Source: Rhynchopus euleeides (lineage: Eukaryota; Euglenozoa; Diplonemea; Diplonemida; Diplonemidae). Taken from it: a stretch of 64,000 bases of DNA. Shown in pieces: positions 44,801-56,432 of this stretch. Position 1 is the first letter of the stretch; every line of letters begins with the position of its first letter. Below the pieces are notes generated by a model that saw only the letters and a program-made list of their open reading frames with translations, searched no databases and was not told the DNA's origin. Location of the stretch: the NCBI GenBank assembly GCA_963210315.1, contig OY723243.1, positions 2,108,001-2,172,000 on the forward strand, given 5' to 3'. A program made the position numbers and the translations under genes.

Positions 44801-44847
44801 TTGACGCTTCCACACACCCTTACAAACCCACTTGCCTGATGAAGGGG
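44801..44847 (-). repeat. 47-bp repeat, partner of 30912-30958
   Basis: Reverse-complement match to 30912-30958 at 46 of 47 positions, here within the interior of the AT-rich element. Confidence 0.8.
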
Positions 44848-46182
44848 GTGGTGTGTAGAGCACGTTTGGCAGGGCTGAATGACACTTTCCGCGCGAAGGT
44901 CGTGTGCGTAATTAAAAAACGGTCCGAGGGCCGGAGGCCCGAGGCCTTTTTTTACCTGCACGAGGGTGCAATTGAGGCCGATACGGGGTGCAGATGATGG
45001 TTTCTTGCACAACCCAGTCATGTTTTGCACATCACGACGAACTCGGAAATTCCTCATATTTGCACTCCAGGTCTCATATTTGCACTGGTGCAAATATGGG
45101 ACCTGGAGTGCGTGCAAATAATGACTGGGGGGTGCAAGAAAGTTCAAATTGTGTAGTTCCTGCGTACTTCGTGCGTAGCCCGAGCGTACTTTGGGTAGTT
45201 CGTGCGTATATTGTGCGAAGCGTCTTTGACAGCACCAGTAACGGACTTTTGGAACGTAACTATTTTAGAACGGACCGGGAAAAAATGGGCACGTCGCTAC
45301 TTCGCGCTACTTCGTCGCTCGTAACGAGTAAAAATATCAGGTGGTTTATACACCGCCAATGTGAGGTGTGCGGGTGTATTCCTGAAGGATTCACTTTTGC
45401 GTCCACACTGAGTGATTTTGGAGTGATTTTCACTCCAAATTTCACTCCAGGAACATTGGATGCTGCAAGGTTGCAGGGGTTTCTGCAGTATTTGCCTTGA
45501 AAAAGCCAAAAAACATGATTTTTTCACGAAACTCGACATGTCCGTGCGTTATTATCCAAAAAATGGTCCCAGGGGGGTATTCTGGAGCCATCTCCACCAA
45601 AAACTACACCATCCGCCCGCAAAATTGTCCGAATAACGCAAGTTTTCATGAAAATAACGGAAAAATAACGCGTTATTTTAGGAGAAAACGTTTTCCAATT
45701 TTTTGACATCACGGAGTGGCCCCCTGGAGTGATATTTTACCCAAGAAAATTCTTTTAGGGGGGGTAGGGACCCGAGTTTCGGGTCAGATTCACCGGGAAA
45801 TGCTGCCTTTTTTGGGGTCAAAAAATAACGCAAAAATAACGTTATTACCGTTACTGGTAACGGAATAACGCCCAATGTATGTTGATATACATGTATTTTA
45901 CATGTATATTTCATGAATTTACATGTATTTTACATGTATAATACTTGTCATGCAAGTATTATACATGTAAAATACATGTAAATTCATGAAATATACATGT
46001 AAAATACATGTATATCAAGTAAAAATACATGTATAATAGTTGACATGCAAGTATTATACATGTATATTTCAGGCATATACATGTATTATACATGTATAAT
46101 AGTTGACATGCAAGTATTATACATGTATAATACATGTAAAAATCGGTATTTTTACATGTAAAATTTACAAGATCCCACCGTG

Positions 46183-47149
46183 ATCCCCAACGAAGTTATC
46201 GCGGCGTTGGGAGACACAAGCTACCTTCCCTCTAGAACAGAGCCCATTTAGTATTCAATCTGTCATGCGTCGCGTGGTGAGTTGAATCTAAGCGCATGGG
46301 CATATTGCAGTGCCACTGCGGTCGAACCCGAAAAGTGGAGCCTCCTCCGCCCCACCCCCCCCTTCGGGAGACAAAAAAATATGGCAATTTCGTTCCAACT
46401 CTTGCACAACTCATCGCACTGGCAACAGTGTAGGTGTCACTACTCTGGCTGCACCTGCTCGGCTTTACGTGCAGATCTGCCAGTCCGGCTGTGATACGAT
46501 TCCCTGAATTTTGAAGGTCTCAGTGGGCGAGGGAGGTGGCGGACAAAACAGGAACTGTGTGAACAGGTATCTGCGTGGGCTGTCGGGCAGTGGTGTCTTT
46601 TGGCACCTTTGAGGAGACGGTCATGATGGCAACACAGGAGACTGCTCACTAATGCGCCCTTCGGGTGCCCTGTGTTTGGGTGATTTCTCTTGACTTGCCG
46701 GTGACCACTGCGCTTGATTTAACGTGACCATGAGGCAGTTTGTTTGGTGTTGCCACTCTCGAACGCCTCACGTCCCGAGGAAGAACTTTACTTCTTGGGG
46801 CTCGTCTGCCCCAGTACGCTTGTTTGTTGAACGATTTGAACGATTTTTGGCCGTGCTCGTAGCATTCCCCGTTGAGGGGGTCGCTATTTCGTGTTCTCCT
46901 GGCCGCACGGAGGCATTGCCTTACGTCGCCTCTTCCTCTTTTCCTTTGGTGGTGTGTTGGTCTGGCACAGAGGGCGGGACCGTGCTGATATGCACAGTGA
47001 CGACTCTCCCTTTTGTTTTGTGCCCGCCTCCACCGAGATTCGGCTGATGCCTCTCAGACTGGGGGCGGGCGGTCGCCGACGCTGACGCGCCTGGCGGCCT
47101 GTGGAAAGTGACGTGGGGCTGGGATGGGGGGGGGGGGGGGGTGCTGGGG
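46183..47149. other. Intergenic stretch between two mobile elements
   Basis: No gene or RNA recognised. Short open frames at 46724-47047 have no family features. A G tract at 47127-47141 lies at the likely 3' border of the LINE. Confidence 0.5.
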
Positions 47150-47190
47150 GGTCGGGCCGAAGCCCTTGTTCTCTGATGATGTTATTTGGT

Positions 47191-48681
47191 TCACGCGTTC
47201 AGGTAGTCCTTCTCGCCGTGCTCCGTTACCCCTGCCTCGGCCAGGTAGCGCAGTGCCTCCTTGCAGTTGTGCAACAGCAGGTTGTGCACGTTTGTGGCTG
47301 TGAGGTGGTGTCGGGCCGACGCTGTCGCGGGGCAGCCGAAGAAGAGGTGCTTCAGTGAGACCCCAGGCGGGGGGTGGCCCGGCGCATGCTTCAGGCAGGG
47401 TTGGCAAGGTGGTTGTGCCGTGCCCGGGATGTCGTGGTCGTAGACCAGGCGGTGGTGGTCGGCCCGGAGTCGGCGGATGGTGGTTTCCCCTAAGCGGGTG
47501 AGTCCCTCCATGCGGAGGTCGGGGCGTTGCAGTCGCGTCTCCCCGATTCCCGAACGGTACGCGTACACGCTGTCCGTGCGGGGCACCGTTGCGTCGTTGT
47601 AGATGTGTCGGCGGAGGACGACACGAGCCGACGCGAGGCTAACCGGTTCCACCTGCGGCCGGAAGGCACCGGTTTGCGCCTGTTTGTCAGCGAGTTCGTT
47701 CCCTGCTACCCCAACGTGTGACGGGATGTAGCGGAGGTGGGTGGTGACATCGTGGGTTTGGGCGAGCTCGTTCAACCACCTCCAGATGTCCCATTCGGTG
47801 GATCCTCTCGCTCGCTGCGGGCCGCTCAGCAGCGCGTTCAGTGCGCTCTGCGAGTCTGTGAGGATGGCGATCGTTTCGCCTGGGGATACCAGGGTGCATA
47901 GGTGAGCGAGGGATTCTCTGATGGCCACCAGCTCCGCCTGGTAGCTGATACAGCGGAGTCCTGCCGGCCAGGCGAGCTTTTTCCTGAGGCGGCCCTCCGG
48001 CATGCTGTACACCGCTGCTCCTGCGCCGCCCTGCTGTTGCCGCGATGTGGAGTTGGAGACTGACCCGTCGGTGTACACATGCCAGGCGCATGTCGGGAGG
48101 GCCTGGATGGTCTGCTCTGCCAGGTCCCGGAGGGTGTCTTTCGGGGTGGCGGCCTTTGGGGCGGTGAGCCCCGGCAGCGTCGCCAGGATGTGTACTCGTG
48201 GCAGCACCAGGTTCCATTCCCAGGGGGGGATGGGGTGTGCTGCATGCAGGGGGGCCAGCAGGGGGGTGCGCCCGTCGACCTTCGAGGATTTCACCAGACT
48301 CCGTGCCTGATGTAGCCAGCTGCCTCCCGTGTTCCCGGTGTTTAGTTGCGCCCGGTATCCTGGGGAGTGGGGCACGCGGCGGAAGCGTTCGTGGTCTGTG
48401 CACACCGCGACCTTGAAGTCGAGGTCGAGGTCTCGCAGGTGTGATTCCCAGAGGAGCTTTGCCGTGCTGGTGTTCTTCATACAGCCCGTGATGATCAGGG
48501 CTGCCATGCGGTGGACATCTCGCAGGCGTTTGAGGTTCTTCGTGGACAGGCCAGGGGTGTAGACGCTGGCGGCGTACATCAGGATGGGGTAGACATATGT
48601 CAGGTAGGCCTGGCGCAGCGTGTCTCCACTTGAGCCCCAGTCAGTGCCTGCCAACATACGCAGAATGCTCAGGCGTCGCAT
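47191..48681 (-). pseudogene. LINE C-terminal part with RNase H and zinc-knuckle-like motif
   Basis: About 496 codons. The first 90 are the reverse-transcriptase thumb region (RQAYLTYVYPILMYAASVYT). RNase H follows with all catalytic positions visible: TDGS, AELVAI, TDSQSAL and the late SHVGVAGNELAD. The end has CQPCLKHAPGH and GCPAT, a cysteine/histidine cluster like those after RNase H in related LINEs. It continues the polymerase fragment after at least two frame changes. Confidence 0.85.
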
Positions 48682-48714
48682 GCAGGTGGGTCACGACGTG
48701 GTCGACGTGGTCTG

Positions 48715-49626
48715 TCATCGTGTGGCAGGCATCGATGTAGACCCCGAGGTACTTCGCTGTCGATTCGTGCTGGAGGGGGGGGTGCCGTCTGGGAGCTCCA
48801 TGCGTCTGTGCTCGCCCAACGCTGCGGGCGTCGTTCCCATCAGCGTGTAGCAGCACTTACTGGGGGAGAGCTGCAGCCCGTGGAGTGGGATTTCGGCGGC
48901 GAGTGTGGATATGACGCCCTGTGCGGTGCTTAGGGCTTCAGTGTAGTTGTCCCCGACGACGAGTACTGCGATGTCATCTGCGAACACCGCTGGGTGGATG
49001 TTAGGGGAGGCGGTGATGGCTCGAGATACATCGTCGATCACGCAGTTGAAGAGCAGGGGCGAGAGCACTGTTCCCTGCGGGACCCCGTTGTTGAAGTCGT
49101 AGTAGTCGCTTCTTACCCCGTGCACCTGTGCGGCGGCTCGGCGGTTGCTGAGGTAGTTGTGTAGCCATCTGGTGAATTTCGGGGGGAAGCCCTTCCGTCT
49201 GACACTGTTGATGACTGCGTGCTTGCTGACCTTGTCGAAGGCTTTCTCGAGGTCGAAGTACAGGGTGACAGCTGCCTTTCCGGAGGAGAGGGCGTCCGTT
49301 GCTGTTTGGGTGATGTAGGCTAGTTGGTCGGTTGTCGATCTCAGCCGCTGGAACCCTGCCTGGTTCGCGCAGTGCCCCTCCACCTGTGGGTAGGCGTCGT
49401 CGAGCATGAGCTGCTCCATGCGCCTCTTCACCATTTTTTCTAGCACCTTGCACGCTGTGCTGGTGAGCGCGATTGGTCGGTACGAGGACGCTGCCGTTGC
49501 TGGCTTCCCCGGTTTCAGGATCGGGATGATGACTGCTCGTGTCCACGCGTCGGGGAGGATGCCGCTGTTCCACGACAGGTTGAGCACATGCAGGAGTCCC
49601 TGCCGTGCCTGGGGGCCCAGATGCAT
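48715..49626 (-). pseudogene. LINE reverse transcriptase fragment
   Basis: About 300 codons with classical motifs in order: YRPIALTSTACKVLEKMV, AAVTLYFDLEKAFDKV, NGVPQGTVLSPLLFNCV and the catalytic FADD in HPAVFADDIAVLVV. The frame leaves the family sequence after about 48800 and continues in other frames downstream. Confidence 0.88.
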
Positions 49627-49663
49627 CAGCAGCTTGTTTATGCGAAGAAGTTAGTGGGATCAT

Positions 49664-52654
49664 GTGGTACGTTCAGTGTAGTGAATCAAAGCAGGAACCG
49701 CCTTTCATCGAACTACTGCCTGTTCGTGTGCCCAGAAAAATCCCCGGTCTTCTTTCGGGGGTTCGTTGAACAATTCGGGAATCTCGGACGATTCACTTGG
49801 GGGTTACCTTTGTGTGTGTGTGTGTACCCGAGCCCCCCGCCTGCTCGGCCCCAATTTCGAACGCCAACGAACAGGGTATTGAAGTCAACAAACTCATTGC
49901 ACATGCTGGCTCGTTTCCGTACCGCGTGTGCACATGAATTGATACCCAAGGCCCAATTGATACTCAGGGCCACCGATAACGCCTATTCTTGGCCCAGAAC
50001 ATCTCATGAAACCCGCCGATATGTGTTCGGTTGCTTTGTGCACTGCCCTCTGGCTTGGGAACTATAACGCCAAGCCCTATGATTTCTGGTCGGAAGGAAC
50101 CAAGCCATTGTTCGCCGAAACAACTAGCTTTCTGTCAGCCACTTCCTGCCGCTCAGTAGGCGGTAAGGCTGACCAATGCCGTTTTGCTCGTCGGATTTAC
50201 GAAAAAAAAAGAACCAGCATGAACCGACACCGGTCCACGGATCAAATCTTAGAACTCTCCCGCTTTTCACAGTGCAATCTCTGCCGTCAACAGGGCCCGC
50301 AGCGACTGGGCCTCGCAGCCACACTTGGGCATCCCGTCACGCACCGGGAATGCAGCAACGAACTGCACTGCGAATGGCACGATGCACACCCACCCGTGCT
50401 GATTATGTGGAACCATCATCCCAATCAAGACAGGCGAGAAGGGAACTCACTGCCGTCATCGAACATCGCCTTCAGTTCAGGCCTGACACCCGGTTCCGAT
50501 CGGGAAGAAATAGTACAGTGCAATGAATACAGCGGTTTGTGGGTTCGCACATCAACAGTGGAGAAGGCGGAAACGGCACGGCTCATGTGCCGTTGTCACA
50601 CCTCTCGGTATTACTTTTGAAGTGTGAACCCGAACTGGTTGGGGGAGGGGGGGGGGGCACAAGCCAACTGAACTATCCGGGGTGGGGGGGGGCAGGCAAT
50701 GTCCAGAACTATCACACTACGAACGGCTGTTTCTGCCTATATTTACCATCCCACCCCCCCCCCCCCCCCTCTCTCTCTCTGGCCCTGCTTTTGGGCAGGG
50801 GTTCGGCTGTCGTTGTGACGACTCCCGAACACATCACCCGAAGGCCTGTGCACATCAGTGGATTGTTGTTGCCCTTCCTTACATCACCTGGTGCCACAGC
50901 CACACCCTGTGCGGGTGGGTTGCGTGGGTGTGCCTGTGTGGACCCATTCCCTTCCCCCCCGCCCCTCCACCTGGCCTTGGAGGGGATTGTGGGGGGAGTG
51001 CGTATTCCTGCGAAAATATGCCGGGGCGATCCCCGGCGCTCTTGAATTAGAAAGTGATCTCATGAAGAACAGTGTCCCAGAAACAACTGAGTGCATGACT
51101 TGCCAGGGGATGTGGTATTCTTCTTTCCCTGACAGTATTGTTTGTCTCCACGGAGAAGTCAGTTGAGGGGGGGGCGTGCGATGCGCGCTCAGTGTGTTAG
51201 GGACCAAATGCAATCACAAGAACCGTCCTTAGCGCCGGGGCAGGAAGTGAGAGGCGCATGAAATTGTCGCTGGTGCGCAAATCATATCGTATTATGTTGT
51301 GCAGAACCCAGACTTCGACTGGCAGAACACAGTGTGGCACCCTTGATGCGATGACCCAGAGACGCTTCTCGAGGAATCTTGAGGCTTCGCGGGTTCCTGT
51401 GGTTTGTAGCGTCTAGATGCCCCCTCTTCTTTCTTATGTACACACGGCCTCATCAGAAAGGTCGTTCACATCCCAGTCAAGGGCATTGGGGCCCGGCCTC
51501 ACTCCAAGTGACTCAACGTGCCGGTGTTTTGTGGGAAGTGATTGTTTTTCTCCCACCCCAGTGATCAGTGGCTCCGTGATTCTTTTTTTTCGTTTTGATC
51601 GGATATGTTCAGAGAGCGTGAAAGCCGAACCAACAAAGCGGGGGGCGGACTGGGGCCACCACACAATGGTGGGTGGAGGAGTGTTCACCCCGGCACACAT
51701 TGCGTCAACGTGGGCTGTGATCATTACGTGACCCAACCCCACTGAAAACGTGGCGACACAGGCACATCATGAGCGAACTTTGCTTTAGTTTTTTTTTGTC
51801 TCCAAGTGTAGACTGTTCCTCAGAACCTTGCATTTTTCCTTTTCCTTCGAGAGGGACCCTCCTTGACCCTGACATGCACCAACGCTTCCAGAACGGTGCT
51901 CGACAGAACATATCGGGATGCGTGGGGTGTGGAAACACCCCCTCTCCCCACCTCCTGCATACCATACCGGGCCGGAAGAACCGTGGCAGCGACCACACTC
52001 CTCCTCCCTCTGGCTTCGCGAACTCCGTGGGAAACAGACAGAACGCGGCTAGGGCAGAGAGTGCATGATGCCGCCAAAAAGATATTCCAAAGACATCCTG
52101 CGTCCCATATCACTGCCGGACAACGCCCCTGGGCAACACACAGTGCACGTCACTCCCCGGGTCGTCCCGCCACGCCAGGGTTGTGGCCGTCGATGCCCCC
52201 CAAAAAAAAGGGGCATGCCGACAGCGCGTCGATATCAAAATCCCCCAATGAGGCATCAGACCCGCACCCCTCTCCTATATGCGGGTCTCATGTGAAGTGA
52301 GCTCCCCGATCTGGGGGGGAGGGGGGAGGGGGGCACCCACGACCCCTGCATCCCCCCACATCTTCTCTTTCCTGGCGGTGGGGGGGAGGGGTGGTGGGGG
52401 TGGGGGGGGGGCATGGTGATACCCTCCCCCCCTTCTCCGTTTTTTGCCTTCCCCCCCCCCCCCCCCCCCCGTCTCGCATGATCTGGCAAACCCTCTCTCC
52501 TGAACCCAGCCAAAAAAAACCCCCTCCCCCTCCCCCCCTTCCCCCGCCCCACCAGGTGGTGGTGTTGGGGTGGGTTCGGGGGGGGTGGTGGTGGGGGCGT
52601 CACGTGGGTTCTTCTGTTTGCCTCTCTTGACCTTGACCTTCCCCCCTGACTTGG

Positions 52655-52685
<31 letters not shown>

Positions 52686-53658
52686 TGATGGGAGGAGACG
52701 CACACACATCCCAGCTCCCACCCTCCCCGATATTCTGGTGCTGTTCTTTTTCTGCACGACTCACACACCACAGCCGCAAAAAAATCCCCCCGTTCACGCC
52801 CCCGACCCGAGTCACCTGCCGGAATGATATAGGCACCGGGTGTTCTTGCAGTGTATTGTTTGTTCCGGATTTGGCAAACAAACATAACAGCCCCACTATT
52901 CTGTAAGTGGAAGCAGCAACGTCTTCTCCACGAATCGGTTCAGAGCGCGTGCAATGCTCAATCCCAAGAGGGGGGGGCTGAGGGGCGGGGCGAAGGGGCG
53001 AGTTTTCCGAGGGGGGTTGTGAGGAGGTGACATGAGAGAGAGAGAGATGGGCGTCACAACGCCTTTTCATACTGCGGGATGGCGTGCTTCAGAACAAGAA
53101 AACAACGGAAACGCTTGGGCCACCCCGTGACCCGGTGTGCCTGCCACACATTCATGCACACGGCGGGCTCCAGGAGGTGGGGGGGGGGCAGTATGACCCC
53201 CTCCCCCTTTTTTTGGGGTCTCAACTCGGGGGTCTATACTCGCTCTAGCTGGAGCAGCATTTCCTCCTCCCGCTCGGGTGTGTCTTGGACTCCCTCTCAG
53301 ACTCCCGCTAGAGGGTTGGGTGCGTGGAGCCCACCGCGGGGCTGGGGTGTGGGGAGCACACACAGGGCAGAGTGACACAAGGTCACGTCTCTCTCTGGGG
53401 GGGTTCTTTGCAGGCCTGTGCCTGGAAGCCGCAGCGTTTCCTCAAAAAAAACATACAGTTGGCATGCATGGTGGTGGCGTGATGCGGAATCAGACCGACA
53501 GACCAGGCCCTGAAGCAGATCCTGGAGAGCGGTGGGGTGGGAAGGGGGGGGGGGGGTGGTACTTATTAGGTTGCCCCTTATCTTCCGCCATTGGCACTGC
53601 TGGGTTTGAGGGAGGGGGGGGGGGGCGGGCTTCTTGATTACATTCCCCAAAAAAATAT
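49664..53658. other. Gene-poor stretch of 4 kb
   Basis: No gene I can support. It contains G- and C-rich homopolymer tracts (50641-50658, 50755-50769, 52310-52475, 53545-53558, 53617-53628), a CT repeat at 52661-52684, a GA repeat at 53034-53047 and a dispersed repeat copy at 52153-52190. A 204-codon open frame at 50006-50620 has no family features. Confidence 0.5.
52153..52190 (+). repeat. Dispersed repeat, copy 2 (partner at 22963-23000)
   Basis: CTCCCCGGGTCGTCCCGCC and the following bases match 22963-23000 with four differences in 38. Confidence 0.7.
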
Positions 53659-53684
53659 ATACCGTATATGGTGCCCCTGATTTA

Positions 53685-53715
53685 CCCCCTTTTCACTACG
53701 CACAAACTACGCAAT
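53685..53715 (+). repeat. 31-bp direct repeat, left copy
   Basis: Identical to 57378-57408 in the same orientation. It contains CTACGCA twice, three bases apart (ACTACGCACAAACTACGCA). It lies between two segments that are inverted relative to the right end, so its orientation is the exception. Confidence 0.85.
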
Positions 53716-54044
53716 CTGGGGGGGGGGGTCTCGCTTTTTGGTCCCCCCCCAGTTTTTTTTTGGTCCCCCTTTCTGTGTGGCTACTGAGACAGGACTGGAG
53801 GCACTGCGCTGACCGAGAAAAAAAAATATTGCCAGAACTCACTATGTACCGTCCGAAAGAACAGGGGAAACACCTGGGCAAGGTTGCCCCATGCCCAGAA
53901 ACACCTGGGAAGGAAGTGAGCTCCAGGAGCCGCGTAGTACCCCCTACACACTTCTACGAAACAACAGCTGCAGAGATGGTCCGGATGCCCCGAAAAAAAA
54001 CCTACACACACACTCCATCATCCACACTGCACCTAGGAACAACA

Positions 54045-56303
54045 ATGTCTGGGGAAGAGGAACAGCTCTTCACCATCGTTGCCTCTGTTGAGGGGTTGAG
54101 ATGCCTCGCGGGGACCATCGCAGGATGTGTCACCCACGAGAAGCTGCTGGCGCTGCTTGAGGAGGTGGGGCTGCAACCGGAGGGTGACTGTCTCGAGGTG
54201 CATCTGCTGAAGGGTGGTGACGTTAATTCATTGGAGATGCGGCCTCTCCCAGAAGGCCTGTGGCAGAACGCGCTCCCGGGCTCGGCGCTGTTCCTTCCGG
54301 CGAAGGCAGAGACAGTGCCAGCATCCCGCCTGGACGTGCGCGACTGGGTCGACACCGCCATGCAGTGCCACACCCCTGTCTCTAACATCCACACCCTCAT
54401 CACCAAGTTCAAGGGCGAGACGGTGACCCGCCATGCGGTGGAGATGTCGTGGCAGCAGTCGCTACTGCTACGGGATGTGTTGTTTTTACGGGAGACGCAG
54501 GGCATCCGGGAGAACGGCGAACTTGTGTTAATTCACGACCTCACACCAGTGTTTGCGGACCCGTCAAACACTACCAAGCTTGGGCACTTTACGGTGCAGT
54601 ACAGGGTGAACGGGATCCTCCGCTACCACGTGCTCGCCACATATCTGACGCTGTCATCTGATGGACCCACTACCAGAGTTGACCTGGCCGTCGCCTTTAA
54701 ACGGTTTTCGGACCTGGCCTCTTCAGGCCAGTTCTCCGTCCTCGGCAAGGATGACGTGGGGTTGCCCGAGGAGTCGTTCTCGGCTTTCTTTCTGGACCGC
54801 GGTGCCAGTCTGAAACCCGAGCTGCAGAGCGTTGTCGTTGTGTTCGAGCCCCACCACCGCCTGCATCTGGCCTTCCGGCGAGTCATTGAGCCTGACTTGC
54901 CCTTCATGACTCTGATGTGCTATGCTGCCAACTACTGTGCCGCAGCACCAGAGTTCGCCGCCTACCTCCACAGCACGGTAGGCATCACCATCAGCAGCTT
55001 CCTGTGGCAGCGGGCCACAAACGGCCGCTTCCTCAGTGGTGCAGCTGCCTGCTTCTCGCTGTCGGCTCGCTGCGGGGAGCTCACCGTCGCTGAGCACCTG
55101 CACACCTTCTTCTCGATGACGACGACGGAATCGTCGACAAAGAAGGTGGCAGTGAAAAACTGCCTTGCTGATCGCAGCGCCATCGACAAAGTGTGCCTCT
55201 ACGGGAAGCTTTTCAGCAAGGTCTTGTACCCTCTGCTGACCACCATCGCAGACTCAGGGAGTTTCACCACCGACCCCAAATCGTTGGGATGGCTGCAGAT
55301 GTACTGGCGCTCGGGGGCCTTCGACCTCTTCTCTGCGGCCAGGAGTGAAGCGACGCTGGAGGCGTGCAGCTCTGACGGGGACCTGACCGTCTTCCAGAGC
55401 GCCACTTCATGCAGGATGGTGACGGTAGGGCGGCTGCGCTTCCACACCTCGCCGCAGTGTCCCTCCCTCGACATCCGGGAAGTCAGCGATAGTGACCTGG
55501 ACGGCGTCCGGCCGGATGACTTAGTGCAGCACGGCCTCGATGCCTACTTTGGGAAGCAAGGCATCCCAACCGAAAGCCGGCTCATGCCCGTAGTGTCCTT
55601 CGACAGCGGCGTGGAGTTCTTCCGCACCGCCCTGGTCATTATCGGGACGAGCATGCTGGTGGAAGCGGTGAGGTTCGGGGCAGCCAGCGAGGAGACACGC
55701 GCGGTGCAGCCGTCGGTGTCGTTTGGCCCGGCCCTCTTGGAAGGGATGTGCGGGAGGTCTAAGCGTGTCATCGAAGTGGCTGGACACTCATCCGTTCGTG
55801 ACGACTTTGTCCGTGCTCACTGCTGTATTCCTGAGCATTTCTCTGATACTGATTTGAAAACTCTGCATGCTGAGGTTGGTGAGCCGAAACTCACTACGAT
55901 AGTGCGTTCCCGTATTCCGGAGACTACGAAGGAGCGCAAGCTTCGGATTGGGAAGCGGAAACTTGAAGACTTGAAATCAGCATTCGAAAAAGAGGAATCA
56001 AGGAAGGAAAAGCGAATTGCAAGAGAGACTGCCCTCAATGACATTGTCCTCCGTTTTGATTATTCCGATAGCTTCACAAACTCGGAACTGATTAATCAAG
56101 CTCAAAAGCGTGGCAAGCGAGGTGTACAGAATGCCTCGAAATCACGGTTGATGCAAATCCTTCGTGAATTTGATAAAGCCCGCACAAAAGAAGAGCTGCA
56201 GGAGATTTGTGCCGAACGTGGGATTGAACGAAACGTTCAAAATGACCGCGTGGACTGGCTGCTGGCAGCTCTCAAGAAGCAGGATAAAAAGGATCATGCG
56301 TGA
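54045..56303 (+). CDS. Element protein 1, unknown (752 aa, SAP-like C-terminus)
   Basis: I do not recognise the family. The start ATG lies eight bases after CTGCACCTAG; the frame is open from 53634, and the extension is low quality. Residues 1-95 look like a small folded domain (VASVEGLRCLAGTIAGCVTH). The middle is a large globular region (about 100-580). Near residue 575 the block RSKRVIEVAGHSSVRDDFVR faintly recalls the GHSS...F box of tyrosine recombinases, but I cannot find the other catalytic residues. Residues about 625-665 form a basic coiled coil (KRKLEDLKSAFEKEESRKEK). The end resembles a SAP DNA-binding motif (KEELQEICAERGIE, DRVDWLLAALKK). As the larger gene of an inverted-repeat element, it may be the mobility enzyme or its DNA-binding part. 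Confidence 0.6.
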   Translation: MSGEEEQLFTIVASVEGLRCLAGTIAGCVTHEKLLALLEEVGLQPEGDCLEVHLLKGGDVNSLEMRPLPEGLWQNALPGSALFLPAKAETVPASRLDVRDWVDTAMQCHTPVSNIHTLITKFKGETVTRHAVEMSWQQSLLLRDVLFLRETQGIRENGELVLIHDLTPVFADPSNTTKLGHFTVQYRVNGILRYHVLATYLTLSSDGPTTRVDLAVAFKRFSDLASSGQFSVLGKDDVGLPEESFSAFFLDRGASLKPELQSVVVVFEPHHRLHLAFRRVIEPDLPFMTLMCYAANYCAAAPEFAAYLHSTVGITISSFLWQRATNGRFLSGAAACFSLSARCGELTVAEHLHTFFSMTTTESSTKKVAVKNCLADRSAIDKVCLYGKLFSKVLYPLLTTIADSGSFTTDPKSLGWLQMYWRSGAFDLFSAARSEATLEACSSDGDLTVFQSATSCRMVTVGRLRFHTSPQCPSLDIREVSDSDLDGVRPDDLVQHGLDAYFGKQGIPTESRLMPVVSFDSGVEFFRTALVIIGTSMLVEAVRFGAASEETRAVQPSVSFGPALLEGMCGRSKRVIEVAGHSSVRDDFVRAHCCIPEHFSDTDLKTLHAEVGEPKLTTIVRSRIPETTKERKLRIGKRKLEDLKSAFEKEESRKEKRIARETALNDIVLRFDYSDSFTNSELINQAQKRGKRGVQNASKSRLMQILREFDKARTKEELQEICAERGIERNVQNDRVDWLLAALKKQDKKDHA

Positions 56304-56432
56304 TAAAATGAAAGGGCTGCTGCTACTCTTCACCCCCCCCCCCCACCCCCCGCTTTGATTTCGTTGCTGGATCAATGCAGTGCCTTCAATCACACACTTC
56401 GCCCACTCCAGGAGAATATTATACAAGGCCCA

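Larger units (their letters stand above)
43652..46182. mobile_element. 2.5-kb AT-rich element with arms of over 200 bp
   Basis: The left end CACGGTGGGATCTTGTAAAT is mirrored exactly at the right end, up to 46182, with the dinucleotide AT on each outer side as a possible target duplication. The arms (about 43652-43861 and 45874-46182) are built of many copies of TACATGTATAATACATGTA-like units, which fold on themselves as well as on each other. Inside these lies a second inverted pair beginning GGGCGTTATT at 43862 and its complement ending 45873. The interior contains a tandem array, a 47-bp sequence also found at 30912-30958, and no credible protein. It is probably non-autonomous. Confidence 0.75.
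47150..49663 (-). mobile_element. 5'-truncated non-LTR retrotransposon (LINE) with reverse transcriptase and RNase H
   Basis: Read on the - strand from about 49663, the element begins inside the reverse-transcriptase region, so the endonuclease part is lost, as in typical 5'-truncated LINE copies. It carries reverse-transcriptase motifs, then an RNase H domain and a C-terminal cysteine/histidine motif. RNase H after the polymerase is a feature of the I, ingi/L1Tc and related clades. The protein frame is interrupted at least twice between about 48640 and 48800, so the copy is dead. The 3' border is approximate; a G tract (C on the coding strand) rather than poly-A lies near it. No target duplication found. 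It is the only large coding element on the - strand. Confidence 0.88.

Noticed and set aside
44296-45147. 283-codon - strand frame in the AT-rich element
   Set aside because: Composition follows A/T-rich tracts, and it includes the 47-bp non-coding repeat found elsewhere. No transposase motif.
50006-50620. 204-codon + strand frame
   Set aside because: Cys and His present but no recognisable spacing or domain, and no nearby exons in matching phase.
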